A stretch of DNA of 64,000 nucleotides, taken from Kiloniella spongiae. GTDB lineage: Bacteria; Pseudomonadota; Alphaproteobacteria; Kiloniellales; Kiloniellaceae. Where the stretch lies: NCBI RefSeq assembly GCF_001026905.1, contig NZ_LAQL01000018.1:30773-94772 (forward strand), given 5' to 3'. Below, one piece after another: positions 27,300-36,093 of this stretch. The notes beneath the pieces were generated by a model, which was not told the DNA's origin, ran no database searches, and saw nothing but the letters and a program-made list of their open reading frames with translations. Position numbers and translations under genes: made by a program. Numbering within the stretch: the first letter of the stretch is position 1; every line of letters begins with the position of its first letter.

Positions 27300-28793
27300 T
27301 TACACAGCCTCCCTTACACCAATAACTCTTGTTTGATTGCCCTGTTGATCAGCTTTCTCGTTCGAGACTTCATGAAGGGCTTTAATCAAAAGGCCTTTTG
27401 CAACCTCTATTCTATAACCAGCAGAGGCACGCATGTCAGAGAGAGGGGTAAAATCTTGTTCCAACGCCTTGGCAGCTTTCTCCCATGTTTGGGATGCATT
27501 CAAATCAATGCCAACGAGTACCTTTTCTGTGTGTTCTGCACGTTTGGGGATGCCAGCCATACCGCCATAAGCGATGCGGGCTTGTGTAACTTTTCCATTA
27601 TCAATGGTCAGCCGGAAAGCAGCCAACAGGGCAGAGATATCCTGATCAAAGCGTTTGCTTATTTTGTAGCTACGAAAGATTTCATTTTTAGCTAACTTTG
27701 GTACGCGGATTTTACTGACAAATTCACCTGCTTTTCGATCCTGTTTTCCATAGTCGATGAAGAAGTCTTCGAGATCCATTTCTCTGGAATGTACTCCTTT
27801 TTGCAAGGACAGCTTTGCATTCAGGGCGATAAGTAAAGGTGGGCTATCCCCGATGGGCGACCCGTTGGCAATGTTGCCACCAATGGTGCCAGATGCGCGA
27901 ACCTGTGTTGATCCGATCCTGCGGATAATCTCGGCAACATCTGGATCGATGGTGGCAAGTATTTCCTTTGCATCGGCATAAGTGACACCAGCACCAATGA
28001 TAATTTCATCGTTGCTGTGGTCAATTTTTTGTAATTCTGTAACGCGTCCGATATGAATGACCTTGGGAAGATCTCTTAGTTGTTTCGTGATCCAGAGACC
28101 CACATCGGTTGCGCCAGCTACTATCACTGCATCTGGATGCTTTTCGTAGAGAGAAGCAAGTGCTTCTGTTGATGCCGGTGCAGCAAAGAACTTTGCTTCA
28201 TTCCCAATAAACAGATCTTCTTTATCATCCAGATCATTGAGTTTGCTTGTTCTTGTCTGAGCGTCTTGACTAAAGCGATCTTCTGCTTTTCCTGTACAGC
28301 TTTCCAATGCGGCATCAATAATTGGACGATAGCCCGTGCAACGACAGAGGTTTCCGGCGAGCTGATCGTTGATTGTGTTTCTGTCTGCTTTGGTTTCTGC
28401 GTGGTAAAGTGTAAAGAGCGACATCACAATGCCCGGTGTACAGAACCCGCATTGAGAACCGTGGTGGCGCAACATGGCATCTTGAACCGGGTGGAGTTCC
28501 TGAGATCCTTTGGCCTGAGAATTTTTAGAGAGGTCATCAACCGTAATGACCTCTTTCCCGTCCATCATGCCCAGTAGTTGAATGCAGCTGTTAACAGCTT
28601 GGTATTCCAGTTTCCCATCTTTAAGCGAACCAATAGCCACACTACAGGCCCCGCAATCACCTTCACCGCATCCTTCTTTCGTGCCGCATGATCTCTCTCT
28701 CAATCGCAAATAATCAAGCAAGGTTTCATTGGGATCGACATTATCAAGTTCGACCAGTTCACCGTCGCGAAGGAATTTAACACTTTGCCGCAT
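27300..28793 (-). CDS. xdhA: Xanthine dehydrogenase, iron-sulfur/FAD subunit
   Basis: 497-aa small subunit. The first [2Fe-2S] site has C36, C42-x4-C47-x2-C50 and C70; the second has C115-x2-C118 and C150-x-C152 (QCGFCTPG, NLCRCTGYRP). FAD domain: VAGATDVGLWITKQ and TIGGNIANGSPIGD. Passes electrons from the molybdenum centre to NAD. The ATG is 6 bp after the uraH stop, the Shine-Dalgarno lying within the uraH 3' end. Confidence 0.96.
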   Translation of the reverse strand: MRQSVKFLRDGELVELDNVDPNETLLDYLRLRERSCGTKEGCGEGDCGACSVAIGSLKDGKLEYQAVNSCIQLLGMMDGKEVITVDDLSKNSQAKGSQELHPVQDAMLRHHGSQCGFCTPGIVMSLFTLYHAETKADRNTINDQLAGNLCRCTGYRPIIDAALESCTGKAEDRFSQDAQTRTSKLNDLDDKEDLFIGNEAKFFAAPASTEALASLYEKHPDAVIVAGATDVGLWITKQLRDLPKVIHIGRVTELQKIDHSNDEIIIGAGVTYADAKEILATIDPDVAEIIRRIGSTQVRASGTIGGNIANGSPIGDSPPLLIALNAKLSLQKGVHSREMDLEDFFIDYGKQDRKAGEFVSKIRVPKLAKNEIFRSYKISKRFDQDISALLAAFRLTIDNGKVTQARIAYGGMAGIPKRAEHTEKVLVGIDLNASQTWEKAAKALEQDFTPLSDMRASAGYRIEVAKGLLIKALHEVSNEKADQQGNQTRVIGVREAV

Positions 28794-28799
28794 TATCTT

Positions 28800-29153
28800 T
28801 TAGCTCCCGCGATAGGTTGAATAGCCATAAGGCGAAAGAAGAAGGGGGACATGGTAATGGGCTTCTTTATCAGCAATCCCGAAACGGATCGGAATGATAT
28901 CAAGGAATAAAGGGTCCGGGAGATCATGGTTTTGTGATTTGAGGTAATCACCAGCCATAAATTTTAGTTCGTACTGGCCGATTGCAAATTCTGTGTCGTC
29001 TAACAGAGGGCTGTTTGCACGACCATCCTCGTTGGTTTGAACGTGTTTTACAAAATTACAGTTCTCACCCTCGTGCTTCCAAAGCTCAATGGTCAAGTCT
29101 TTGGCTGGTGTACCGCGGGCGGTATCCAATACATGTGTTGTCAGTCGCCCCAT
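28800..29153 (-). CDS. uraH: Hydroxyisourate hydrolase, copy 1
   Basis: 117-aa transthyretin-like enzyme hydrolysing 5-hydroxyisourate to OHCU. N-terminal motif [14 protein letters not shown] and the diagnostic C-terminal YRGS (ending [15 protein letters not shown]) are intact. ATG 29153 follows GGGGAG by about 9 bp. First gene of the leftward arm with xdhABC. A paralogue lies at 31498-31845 in mirror orientation; 31 nucleotides near the 3' ends are identical (28804-28834 versus 31811-31841). Confidence 0.95.
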   Translation of the reverse strand: MGRLTTHVLDTARGTPAKDLTIELWKHEGENCNFVKHVQTNEDGRANSPLLDDTEFAIGQYELKFMAGDYLKSQNHDLPDPLFLDIIPIRFGIADKEAHYHVPLLLSPYGYSTYRGS

Positions 29154-29237
29154 GCGACTTTACTCCCCAGAATGATATGTAAAGTCATGATATACAAAGT
29201 ACAGTATATAACTTTATGTGAATATCGCGTTTCGCCC

Positions 29238-29269
29238 CAGTAACAATGTTAATCAGTAACAATGTTAAC
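29238..29269. repeat. Tandem 16-bp repeat with AACAATGTT in the uraH-1 upstream region
   Basis: CAGTAACAATGTTAAT (29238-29253) is followed directly by CAGTAACAATGTTAAC (29254-29269), 15 of 16 identical. The core AACAATGT recurs at 29333. Found 85 bp upstream of uraH-1 and probably a regulator-binding array for one of the adjacent LysR proteins. Confidence 0.5.
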
Positions 29270-29367
29270 GAGTACTGCTAACGCTTTTTATTATTGATAA
29301 ACAGTATGACAGTATTTTTGTGATCTAAAAAGAACAATGTTTAGATACCTGAGGTCTAAAAAAAGCA

Positions 29368-30300
29368 TCATTTGATCGGATGTCGTTCTAAATAATCAAC
29401 CGCAAATTTTTCAAACATCTGTGTCGCCGGGGATGGGGTTCTGCTCGACTGCCTGATGAGCATCAGGCGATCCTTGGGCAGGTTCGTATCTGTGAGGGGT
29501 AGGAATGTAAGAGCACCGGATTTGAGGTGATGTTCAATTCCCACACGGGTTTGAAAGGTGATACAACGTCCTTCCTGTGCCATGGCTGCCATTACTCTTA
29601 ATGAGTTTGCTTCCAGAATTGGTTTCTTTTTTTTATGATTTGGGCTGTTGATACTCTCCGTTGCTGCATCAAGGGCTAGACGAAGGCTGAGTCCCTGAGC
29701 AGGATAAGCATAGGGGTATTCAAAGCAATCGGCGAGGCTGACATGTTGTTGTTTGCTTAGGGGATGGTCTGAAGACGCTATGGCACCAACTTCGATACTT
29801 TTTTCAAAACCAATTTCAAGGCCATCAAGGGTGGAAGGGTTATAAGTGAAACCTAAGTCCGCGTCGCGAGAATGCACCATTTCTGTAACCGCATCGGCGA
29901 CAGTAACGGTCAGAAAAGTTTCTATGGATGGGTACCGTTCTGAAAAGTCAGCCAGTATTTTGGGGAGTAGATTAACGGAAACAGATTCAGCCGTTGCAAT
30001 TCTGACGCGCCCCCGTTGCAGCCCGCGCAGTTCGTCAATGACGCCAAGTGCGTCTTCATAATCCCGCAATGATACTCTTGTTTGATTGAGAAGAACCTGT
30101 CCGGCTTCGGTGAGAACCATTGCCCGACCCGTTCTTTCAAAAAGCGGCATTCCGAGTGCTTCTTCCAGCATCAATATCTGTCTATTGACTGCAGATGAAG
30201 CAATGTTGAGTTCTCTCGCTGCTGCACGGATAGAGCCGGCTTCAGCTGTGGCAGCGAAGTAACGAAAGGCCGTAGAGACAAAAGCGTTATCTATGCGCAT
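29368..30300 (-). CDS. LysR family regulator, copy 1 of the purine divergon
   Basis: 310-aa regulator with winged HTH (FRYFAATAEAGSIRAAAREL, SSAVNRQILMLEEALG) and a LysR effector-binding domain from about residue 95 (GRVRIATAESVSVNLLP). Divergently transcribed from a paralogue at 30462; the two share the HTH core LNIASSAVNRQIL. Next to uraH-1, so likely controls purine degradation in response to a pathway metabolite. The ligand is unknown. Confidence 0.9.
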   Translation of the reverse strand: MRIDNAFVSTAFRYFAATAEAGSIRAAARELNIASSAVNRQILMLEEALGMPLFERTGRAMVLTEAGQVLLNQTRVSLRDYEDALGVIDELRGLQRGRVRIATAESVSVNLLPKILADFSERYPSIETFLTVTVADAVTEMVHSRDADLGFTYNPSTLDGLEIGFEKSIEVGAIASSDHPLSKQQHVSLADCFEYPYAYPAQGLSLRLALDAATESINSPNHKKKKPILEANSLRVMAAMAQEGRCITFQTRVGIEHHLKSGALTFLPLTDTNLPKDRLMLIRQSSRTPSPATQMFEKFAVDYLERHPIK

Positions 30301-30355
30301 GAAACGATCCGACAGTTTTCATTATGAAATTTCATTCTTTGATGGTTCTTATTGT

Positions 30356-30390
30356 GATCATCTTATCTTAGGCTATAAGAAAAGATGATC
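30356..30390. promoter_or_regulatory. 15-bp inverted repeat between divergent lysR genes
   Basis: Arms GATCATCTTATCTTA (30356-30370) and TAAGAAAAGATGATC (30376-30390) pair at 14 of 15 positions around a 5-bp centre. It lies in the 161-bp gap that must hold both lysR promoters, so probably the shared operator. A smaller dyad TTTCATTATGAAA is at 30317-30329. Confidence 0.55.
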
Positions 30391-30461
30391 TTTTCAAACT
30401 GATTGTCTGATATTGCCCACTAAATGTTTGGAGGCTCTTTATAAAATGAAGGAAATAGTCA

Positions 30462-31391
30462 TTGAAAATTGAGCGTGCTCATACATTGTATTCTCCCGCC
30501 TTGCGGTATTTTGTGGCGGTTGCGGAATATGGTTCCATTCGTGAAGCAGCACGGCAGCTAAACATAGCCTCGTCAGCGGTGAACAGGCAAATTCTCAGCC
30601 TTGAAGAAGAGTTTGGTGTTCAGGTTTTTGAACGTGTCGGCCGAGGATTGCGTATTTCAGAAGCTGGAGAGCTATTGCTTCAGCATGCACGAACTGTCTT
30701 GTCTGACTTTGAAGCTGTGAATGAGCAACTAGATGATTTGAGAGGGATTAAGCAAGGTATTGTCAGGATTGCATCGGTTGAATCAGTCGCGGATGCTGTC
30801 TTGCCGGATTTGACGCAGAGTTTTCATGAAAGTTATCCCGGCATTACCTTGGAAGTCACGATAACGAGTTCGGAAAAAGTAAGCCGCATGATTTCTTCGG
30901 CGGCGGCGCATATTGGTTTTACTTTTAATCCCCCTGATCATGATACTCTGCGTGACATGGTGAGTTGGGAACTTAAGGTCGGGGCTGTTGTCGCGCCCAA
31001 ACATCCTCTTGCCAAAAAGGATAAGTGCACGTTTCAAGATTGTTTGAAATACCCTTTGGCTTTGCCGGCCGGAAACCTTTCTTTGGCACGGATTATTGAT
31101 GTGCCACTGAGTAAGTTAAAATCAAAACCGAAATCTTTTATCAAAGCTAATTCACTGCGATTTATGCGCTCCATGGCACGAAAATCTGATTACGTAACCT
31201 TTCAAACAGTGCTTGGGATTGAAGCAGAAAGAAAAGCAGGTTTATTGGCGCATATCGAACTCACTGATAAAGATATTCCCTGTGACCGATTAGTGGTTTT
31301 AACCAACTCTACGCGTCAACTTTCCCTTGCGCCTTCTATCTTTGCCAAACATGCAGAGAAAGCATTACGCGACTATATTTCATTTAATTGA
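30462..31391 (+). CDS. LysR family regulator, copy 2 of the purine divergon
   Basis: 309-aa LysR protein with TTG start at 30462, supported by AAGGA about 10 bp upstream; the upstream ATG (30446) is out of frame. HTH core LNIASSAVNRQILSLEEEFG matches its divergent neighbour closely, and the effector domain starts GIVRIASVESVADAVLP. Precedes uraH-2 in the same direction by 106 bp. Having two paralogous regulators back to back suggests that each senses a different intermediate or that they cross-regulate. Confidence 0.9.
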   Translation: MKIERAHTLYSPALRYFVAVAEYGSIREAARQLNIASSAVNRQILSLEEEFGVQVFERVGRGLRISEAGELLLQHARTVLSDFEAVNEQLDDLRGIKQGIVRIASVESVADAVLPDLTQSFHESYPGITLEVTITSSEKVSRMISSAAAHIGFTFNPPDHDTLRDMVSWELKVGAVVAPKHPLAKKDKCTFQDCLKYPLALPAGNLSLARIIDVPLSKLKSKPKSFIKANSLRFMRSMARKSDYVTFQTVLGIEAERKAGLLAHIELTDKDIPCDRLVVLTNSTRQLSLAPSIFAKHAEKALRDYISFN

Positions 31392-31497
31392 TCTCGTAAT
31401 AGCATCAATGTGATCTAAAAAGACTTCTTTTGCGTTCATACATACTGCGACATACTGCCTCACATAATAATGAAAAAGCTCTTCAGGGTGAGGTAAT

Positions 31498-31845
31498 ATG
31501 GGATATTTAACAACGCATGTACTGGATACAGCATCTGGCATCGCGGCTTCGGGATTACGTATAAAGCTTTTCCGAGTTGGCGAAACGGTCCCATTGAAGG
31601 ATGTAATTACCAATGAAGATGGGCGTGTTGATGGTCCCATACTTGGAGAAAACGAATTCTCCAAAGGTAGTTATGAACTCCACTTTCATGCTGGTGACTA
31701 TCTGACAAGTAAAGGTTTGGATCTTCCTGATCCGGCTTTTCTTGATGTGATTGTCATCCGTTTCGGTATTGCTGAAGCAGACCAGCATTATCACGTTCCC
31801 CTGTTGCTATCGCCTTATGGCTATTCAACCTATCGCGGGAGTTAG
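31498..31845 (+). CDS. uraH: Hydroxyisourate hydrolase, copy 2
   Basis: 115-aa paralogue of uraH-1: [16 protein letters not shown] at the start, [19 protein letters not shown] at the end. Both catalytic signatures are intact, so it should be active. ATG 31498 has GAGG 5 bp upstream. It follows lysR-2 and precedes the purine permease, so the plus arm has its own hydrolase. The middle part differs clearly from copy 1 ([17 protein letters not shown]), while the last 31 coding bases are identical. Confidence 0.95.
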   Translation: MGYLTTHVLDTASGIAASGLRIKLFRVGETVPLKDVITNEDGRVDGPILGENEFSKGSYELHFHAGDYLTSKGLDLPDPAFLDVIVIRFGIAEADQHYHVPLLLSPYGYSTYRGS

Positions 31846-31926
31846 CTTAAAGGCCGACTTTTACGATAGTCACCGGGGTGTTGCTTTTACTGTTTAAAAT
31901 ATCAAAGCGTTACATCCCATAAAAAA

Positions 31927-32048
31927 AGCCGGGATAAAATAGTTGGCTAACTTAATTTTTGCTCAAGGCGTGAATAGAGAAGTGTAGATAACCTACACGA
32001 ACGATGAGAAAGAGTTAAGTTAAACGGCTATAAAAATAATATCCGGCT
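31927..32048 (+). promoter_or_regulatory. Highly structured mRNA leader of the purine permease (candidate riboswitch)
   Basis: Three nested helices upstream of the permease start. P1: 31927-31936 with 32040-32048 (AGCCGGGATA and TATCCGGCT, 9 bp with one bulged G). P2: 31948-31955 with 32015-32022 (TAACTTAA/TTAAGTTA, perfect 8 bp). P3: 31982-31987 with 31993-31998 (GTGTAG/CTACAC, 5-nt loop). GTTGG at 31942-31946 can instead pair with CCAAC at 32056-32060, next to the AGGGGG ribosome site (32061-32066), a possible switch. No match to a known class could be confirmed by eye. Confidence 0.5.
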
Positions 32049-32076
32049 GGTTTAACCAACAGGGGGAAACCTTGAT

Positions 32077-33420
32077 ATGACTGAAGTAACCCATTCTAAA
32101 GGCAGTGAGGGATCCGTAGATGCGGGGACCCTGAAAGACCCGGATTATTGTCCGCCTTTAAAAGAAGCTGTACCACTTGGCTTGCAACATGTTCTGGCAA
32201 TGTTTGCTGGTAACGTTACTGTGCCGATTATTATTGCTGGTGTTGCCGGATTATCCGGTGGTGATAAAATATTTCTCATCCAGACGGCAATGTTTGTGGC
32301 TGGAATTGCGACGCTTATGCAAACCATTGGTATCGGTCCTATTGGCGCGCGCCTTCCGATTGTTCAGGGCACAAGTTTCGCCTTTATCCCGATTATGATT
32401 CCTATTGTGAAAACCGCAGGGCTCGGAGCGCTTTTTGCCTCAGCTGCTATTGGCGGTGTGTTTCACTTTTTTCTTGGGATTTTTATTGGCCGCATTCGCG
32501 GTATTTTACCGCCGTTGGTGACCGGTATCGTGGTGCTTTCAATCGGTTTGGCCCTCATTCCCGTAGGTATTAAATACGCCGCGGGCGGTGCAGGTAAGGT
32601 GCCTGATTTTGGGGCTTGGCATCATATCTTTCTTGCGACACTGGTTATTGTAGTGACGCTGAGCGTGAAGTTTATGACCAAGGGTTTTCTCTCAGCTTCG
32701 GCCGTTCTTATCGGTTTGATCGTTGGGTATCTTGTCGCTATTCCGATGGGACTGGTTGATTTTGGTCGTGTTGCTTCTGCGGGTTGGTTCTCTGTTCCTT
32801 CGTTGCTGCAATATGGGTTTGAAATCAATACGGCGGCAGTTCTGGGAATGCTGTTGGTTTCTGTGGTCAGTGCCATTGAAACCGTCGGTGACATTTCCGG
32901 GATCACAACAGGTGGCGCAGGTCGGGAAGCAACAGATAAAGAGCTTGCTGGCGGAACAATGGCTGACGGCTTGGGAACTGCTGTCGGGGCGCTTTTCGGG
33001 GCAATGCCGAACACATCCTATAGTCAAAACGTCGGTTTGGTTGCTTTAACGGGTGTCATGAGCCGGCATGTGGTAACATGTGGGGCAATTTTTCTGATTG
33101 TCGCAGGTCTGTTTCCAAAAATTGGTGCCGTGATTTCGGTGATGCCGAATGCTGTTCTTGGTGGTGCTTCTATTATTATGTTCGGCATGATTGCCGGGGC
33201 AGGACTCAAGCTATTGTCTATGACGGCTTTATCTCGTCGTGACATGGTGATTATTGCGGTTTCTTTGGGGATTGGTTTGGGGCTTAAATCTGTACCTGAA
33301 GCTGTGGCTGCAATGCCTGCTACGGCTAAAATACTGTTAACATCCGGTTTGGTTCCTGCTGCGTTCCTGGCAATCATTCTGAACTTGATTATTCCAAAAG
33401 ACGCTTCTGACGAAGCATAG
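32077..33420 (+). CDS. NCS2 family purine (xanthine/urate) permease
   Basis: 447-aa secondary transporter with about 14 membrane segments. The NCS2 signature QNVGLVALTG starts at Q317, of the form found in xanthine and urate carriers; the N-terminal block GLQHVLAMFAGNVTVPI and PIVQGTSFAFIPIM also fit. Proton-coupled uptake of xanthine or uric acid is expected. AGGGGG lies 10 bp before ATG. It is the first gene after the structured leader and opens a run of catabolic genes to glcB. Confidence 0.93.
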   Translation: MTEVTHSKGSEGSVDAGTLKDPDYCPPLKEAVPLGLQHVLAMFAGNVTVPIIIAGVAGLSGGDKIFLIQTAMFVAGIATLMQTIGIGPIGARLPIVQGTSFAFIPIMIPIVKTAGLGALFASAAIGGVFHFFLGIFIGRIRGILPPLVTGIVVLSIGLALIPVGIKYAAGGAGKVPDFGAWHHIFLATLVIVVTLSVKFMTKGFLSASAVLIGLIVGYLVAIPMGLVDFGRVASAGWFSVPSLLQYGFEINTAAVLGMLLVSVVSAIETVGDISGITTGGAGREATDKELAGGTMADGLGTAVGALFGAMPNTSYSQNVGLVALTGVMSRHVVTCGAIFLIVAGLFPKIGAVISVMPNAVLGGASIIMFGMIAGAGLKLLSMTALSRRDMVIIAVSLGIGLGLKSVPEAVAAMPATAKILLTSGLVPAAFLAIILNLIIPKDASDEA

Positions 33421-33442
33421 AGCACTGGACGAATAGAACGAT

Positions 33443-34795
33443 ATGAAAACTCTGTTGATCAAAAATGCGCGGGTTCTTGTGACGATGGACGAGAACCACA
33501 GAGAGTTAAAAGACGGTGCTCTCTTCGCAGTGGATGGTGTTATTAAAGCTGTGGGTCCTGCTGACGAACTACCCCACGAAGCTGACACTGTTCTTGATTT
33601 GAGTGGTCATATCGTTCTTCCCGGACTGGTGAATACGCACCATCATCTTTATCAATCCCTGACCAGAACATTTGCGCAGGATGAGCCGCTTTTCCCTTGG
33701 TTACAGTCTCTCTATCCTGTCTGGTCGCATTTGACGCCAGAGGCCATCAAGGTGTCGGCTCAAGTGGGCATTGCGGAACTTTTGTTATCCGGTTGCACGA
33801 CGACCAGCGATCATCTCTATCTTTTCCCCAATGGCAGCCGTCTGGATGATTCTATCGAGGGAGCAATGGAAATGGGTATCCGTTTCCATGCGACACGTGG
33901 ATCGATGTCTGTCGGGGAAAGTGACGGTGGCTTACCGCCCGATAGCCTCGTAGAAAATGAAATCGCAATCTTAAAAGACAGTCAGCGTCTTATTGAAACA
34001 TACCACGATGCGTCTGAAGGGTCGCGTCTTCGTATCGCGTTGGCCCCTTGTTCACCGTTTTCTGTTTCTCAGGATTTGATGCGGGAATCAGCAGTGCTTG
34101 CCCGTTCCATGGGTGTTGGGCTTCACACACATTTGGCTGAAAATGTCGAAGATATTGCCTTCAGTAAGGAAAAGTTTGGTCTGACGCCCGGTGAATATGC
34201 ACAGGAATTAGGATGGATTGGCGATGACGTCTGGCATGCACATTGTGTGCAGTTGAACCCGGATGAGATCTCTCTGTTCGCCCAAAGCGGAACAGGTGTT
34301 GCCCATTGCCCTTGCTCGAACATGCGCTTGGGGTCTGGCATTGCTCCTGTTCGGGAAATGTATGACGCCGGGGTGAAAGTCGGCCTTGGTGTCGATGGAT
34401 CTGCATCAAACGACAGCGGACACCTTTTGGCCGAGGCAAGACAGGCAATGCTGTTGCAACGTGTTAAACACGGTGCGCGCGGCATGAAAATTCGCGAAGC
34501 AATTGAAGTTGCGACAGTTGGTGGCGCGCGTGTCCTTAACCGGAACGATGTCGGTATTCTGGCTCCGGGGTATCAGGCTGATTTTGCAGCTTTCAAGTTA
34601 GATCCGCTTTATCATTCCGGTGCTGAACTGGACCCGGTCGCTGGCTTGATGCTCTGCACGCCTGCAAATGCAAACTATACGGTTGTTGGCGGTGAGTTAC
34701 TCGTCAACGAGGGTAAAATCACCCGACTTGATATGCAGCCTCTTTTACAAAAACACAGAAATATTGCCGTCGATCTTGCGAATAAAGCGCACTAG
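33443..34795 (+). CDS. 8-oxoguanine deaminase (amidohydrolase)
   Basis: 450-aa amidohydrolase. Metal motif GLVNTHHHLYQS (H66, H68), TTTSDHLYLFPNGS, THLAENVED, HCVQLNPDE and GLGVDGSASNDSGHLL. This combination is that of 8-oxoguanine deaminases, which convert 8-oxoguanine to urate and ammonia; atrazine chlorohydrolase-like relatives are the main alternative. It lies between the purine permease and puuD, so urate would be produced right before its consumer. Confidence 0.88.
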   Translation: MKTLLIKNARVLVTMDENHRELKDGALFAVDGVIKAVGPADELPHEADTVLDLSGHIVLPGLVNTHHHLYQSLTRTFAQDEPLFPWLQSLYPVWSHLTPEAIKVSAQVGIAELLLSGCTTTSDHLYLFPNGSRLDDSIEGAMEMGIRFHATRGSMSVGESDGGLPPDSLVENEIAILKDSQRLIETYHDASEGSRLRIALAPCSPFSVSQDLMRESAVLARSMGVGLHTHLAENVEDIAFSKEKFGLTPGEYAQELGWIGDDVWHAHCVQLNPDEISLFAQSGTGVAHCPCSNMRLGSGIAPVREMYDAGVKVGLGVDGSASNDSGHLLAEARQAMLLQRVKHGARGMKIREAIEVATVGGARVLNRNDVGILAPGYQADFAAFKLDPLYHSGAELDPVAGLMLCTPANANYTVVGGELLVNEGKITRLDMQPLLQKHRNIAVDLANKAH

Positions 34796-34876
34796 AACGC
34801 GCAATAGATTACGTACTAACGAATGATACACACGCGGTATCTCGCGTGAAAATACGATCAGGAAGGATGAACACTC

Positions 34877-36061
34877 ATGGAATCATTTGCAGCAGATTGG
34901 CTGAACCTGCTTTTTCGCTGGGCTCACTTGATCGCAGGTGTTGGCTGGATCGGTACATCCTTTTATTTCATTGGCTTGGATCTCTCTCTTCGCAAGCGTG
35001 AAGGCTTGGACAAGGATGTTTATGGATCTGCGTGGCAGGTGCACGGCGGTGGCTTTTATAATGTCGAAAAATACCTCGTTGCGCCCAAAAAATTGCCGGA
35101 TGACCTGGTATGGTTCAAATGGGAAGCCTATCTGACATGGGTGACTGGCTTTGCCCTTTTGGTCGTTCAATACTATTACAATGCTTCGGCTTATCTGATT
35201 GACCCGAATGTCATGGCATTGGAACCGTGGCAGGCGATTTCAATTTCGGTTGCCAGCCTGATCGGCGGTTGGTTGATCTATGATGGCATTTGTCGTTCTC
35301 CCCTCGGGAAAAATACAGGCGTCTTGGCTATTTGCCTCTTCGTCCTGATTATGGCGGCGAGCATTCTCTTTAGTTATGTTTTCTCTGGTCGCGGGGCGTT
35401 AATTCATGTTGGTGCCTTTGTCGGTACGATCATGGCGGTGAATGTATTCGGAATTATCATTCCCAATCAAAAGAAAGTTGCCGCAGCCTTGATGCGCGGG
35501 GAAGAACCCGAAGCCCGTTTTGGTATCATGGGCAAACAGCGATCTGTGCATAATAACTACCTTACACTGCCAGTGCTGTTAATGATGGTTAGTAATCACT
35601 ATCCAATGCTGACGGGGCATCCGCACAGCTGGTTACTGGTTGCCCTTATCCTGATTATCGGCGGCGCTGTCCGCCATCTGCTCAATCGCCACGAGGCCGG
35701 GGATACTTTCAAACAGTTTGCCTGGACCTTGCCTGTTGCAGGTGTCGGGGTGATCATTGCCATGATTATGACTGCACCAGTAGAGCGGGATTATGGAAGT
35801 GACAAGGTTGCTGATACAATTGCGCTTGGGTTGATGGAAAAACACTGCACCAGTTGCCATGCGGCTCAACCAACCAGTGACATGGTTGATGAGGCACCTC
35901 AGGGTATCGAGCTTGAAACCGTTGCTGATATGAAACGCTATCTTGATCGCATAAAGGCACAGTCTGTGGACAGCGATGCCATGCCGCTGGGGAATGAGAC
36001 AGGCATGACAGAGGCTGAACGTACCACACTTGGGGCCTGGATTGCTCAAAACAAAGAGTGA
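34877..36061 (+). CDS. puuD: Urate hydroxylase PuuD with C-terminal cytochrome c domain
   Basis: 394-aa membrane protein oxidising urate to 5-hydroxyisourate. N-terminal DUF989 part: LLFRWAHLIAGVGWIGTSFYF, then about eight membrane helices. The C-terminal periplasmic domain has a single haem site C324-TS-C327-H328 and a distal Met candidate (SDAMPLGNE), so electrons would go to the respiratory chain instead of O2 directly. Replaces soluble uricase and HpxO, neither of which is found here. ATG follows AGGAAGGATGAAC. Confidence 0.95.
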   Translation: MESFAADWLNLLFRWAHLIAGVGWIGTSFYFIGLDLSLRKREGLDKDVYGSAWQVHGGGFYNVEKYLVAPKKLPDDLVWFKWEAYLTWVTGFALLVVQYYYNASAYLIDPNVMALEPWQAISISVASLIGGWLIYDGICRSPLGKNTGVLAICLFVLIMAASILFSYVFSGRGALIHVGAFVGTIMAVNVFGIIIPNQKKVAAALMRGEEPEARFGIMGKQRSVHNNYLTLPVLLMMVSNHYPMLTGHPHSWLLVALILIIGGAVRHLLNRHEAGDTFKQFAWTLPVAGVGVIIAMIMTAPVERDYGSDKVADTIALGLMEKHCTSCHAAQPTSDMVDEAPQGIELETVADMKRYLDRIKAQSVDSDAMPLGNETGMTEAERTTLGAWIAQNKE

Positions 36062-36093
36062 AAGCTGGACATCTAGATGTATGAGAACGTTAA

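Noticed and set aside
29238..29269. Attachment site or IS target duplication
   Set aside because: The copies are directly adjacent with no element between them and no transposase nearby.
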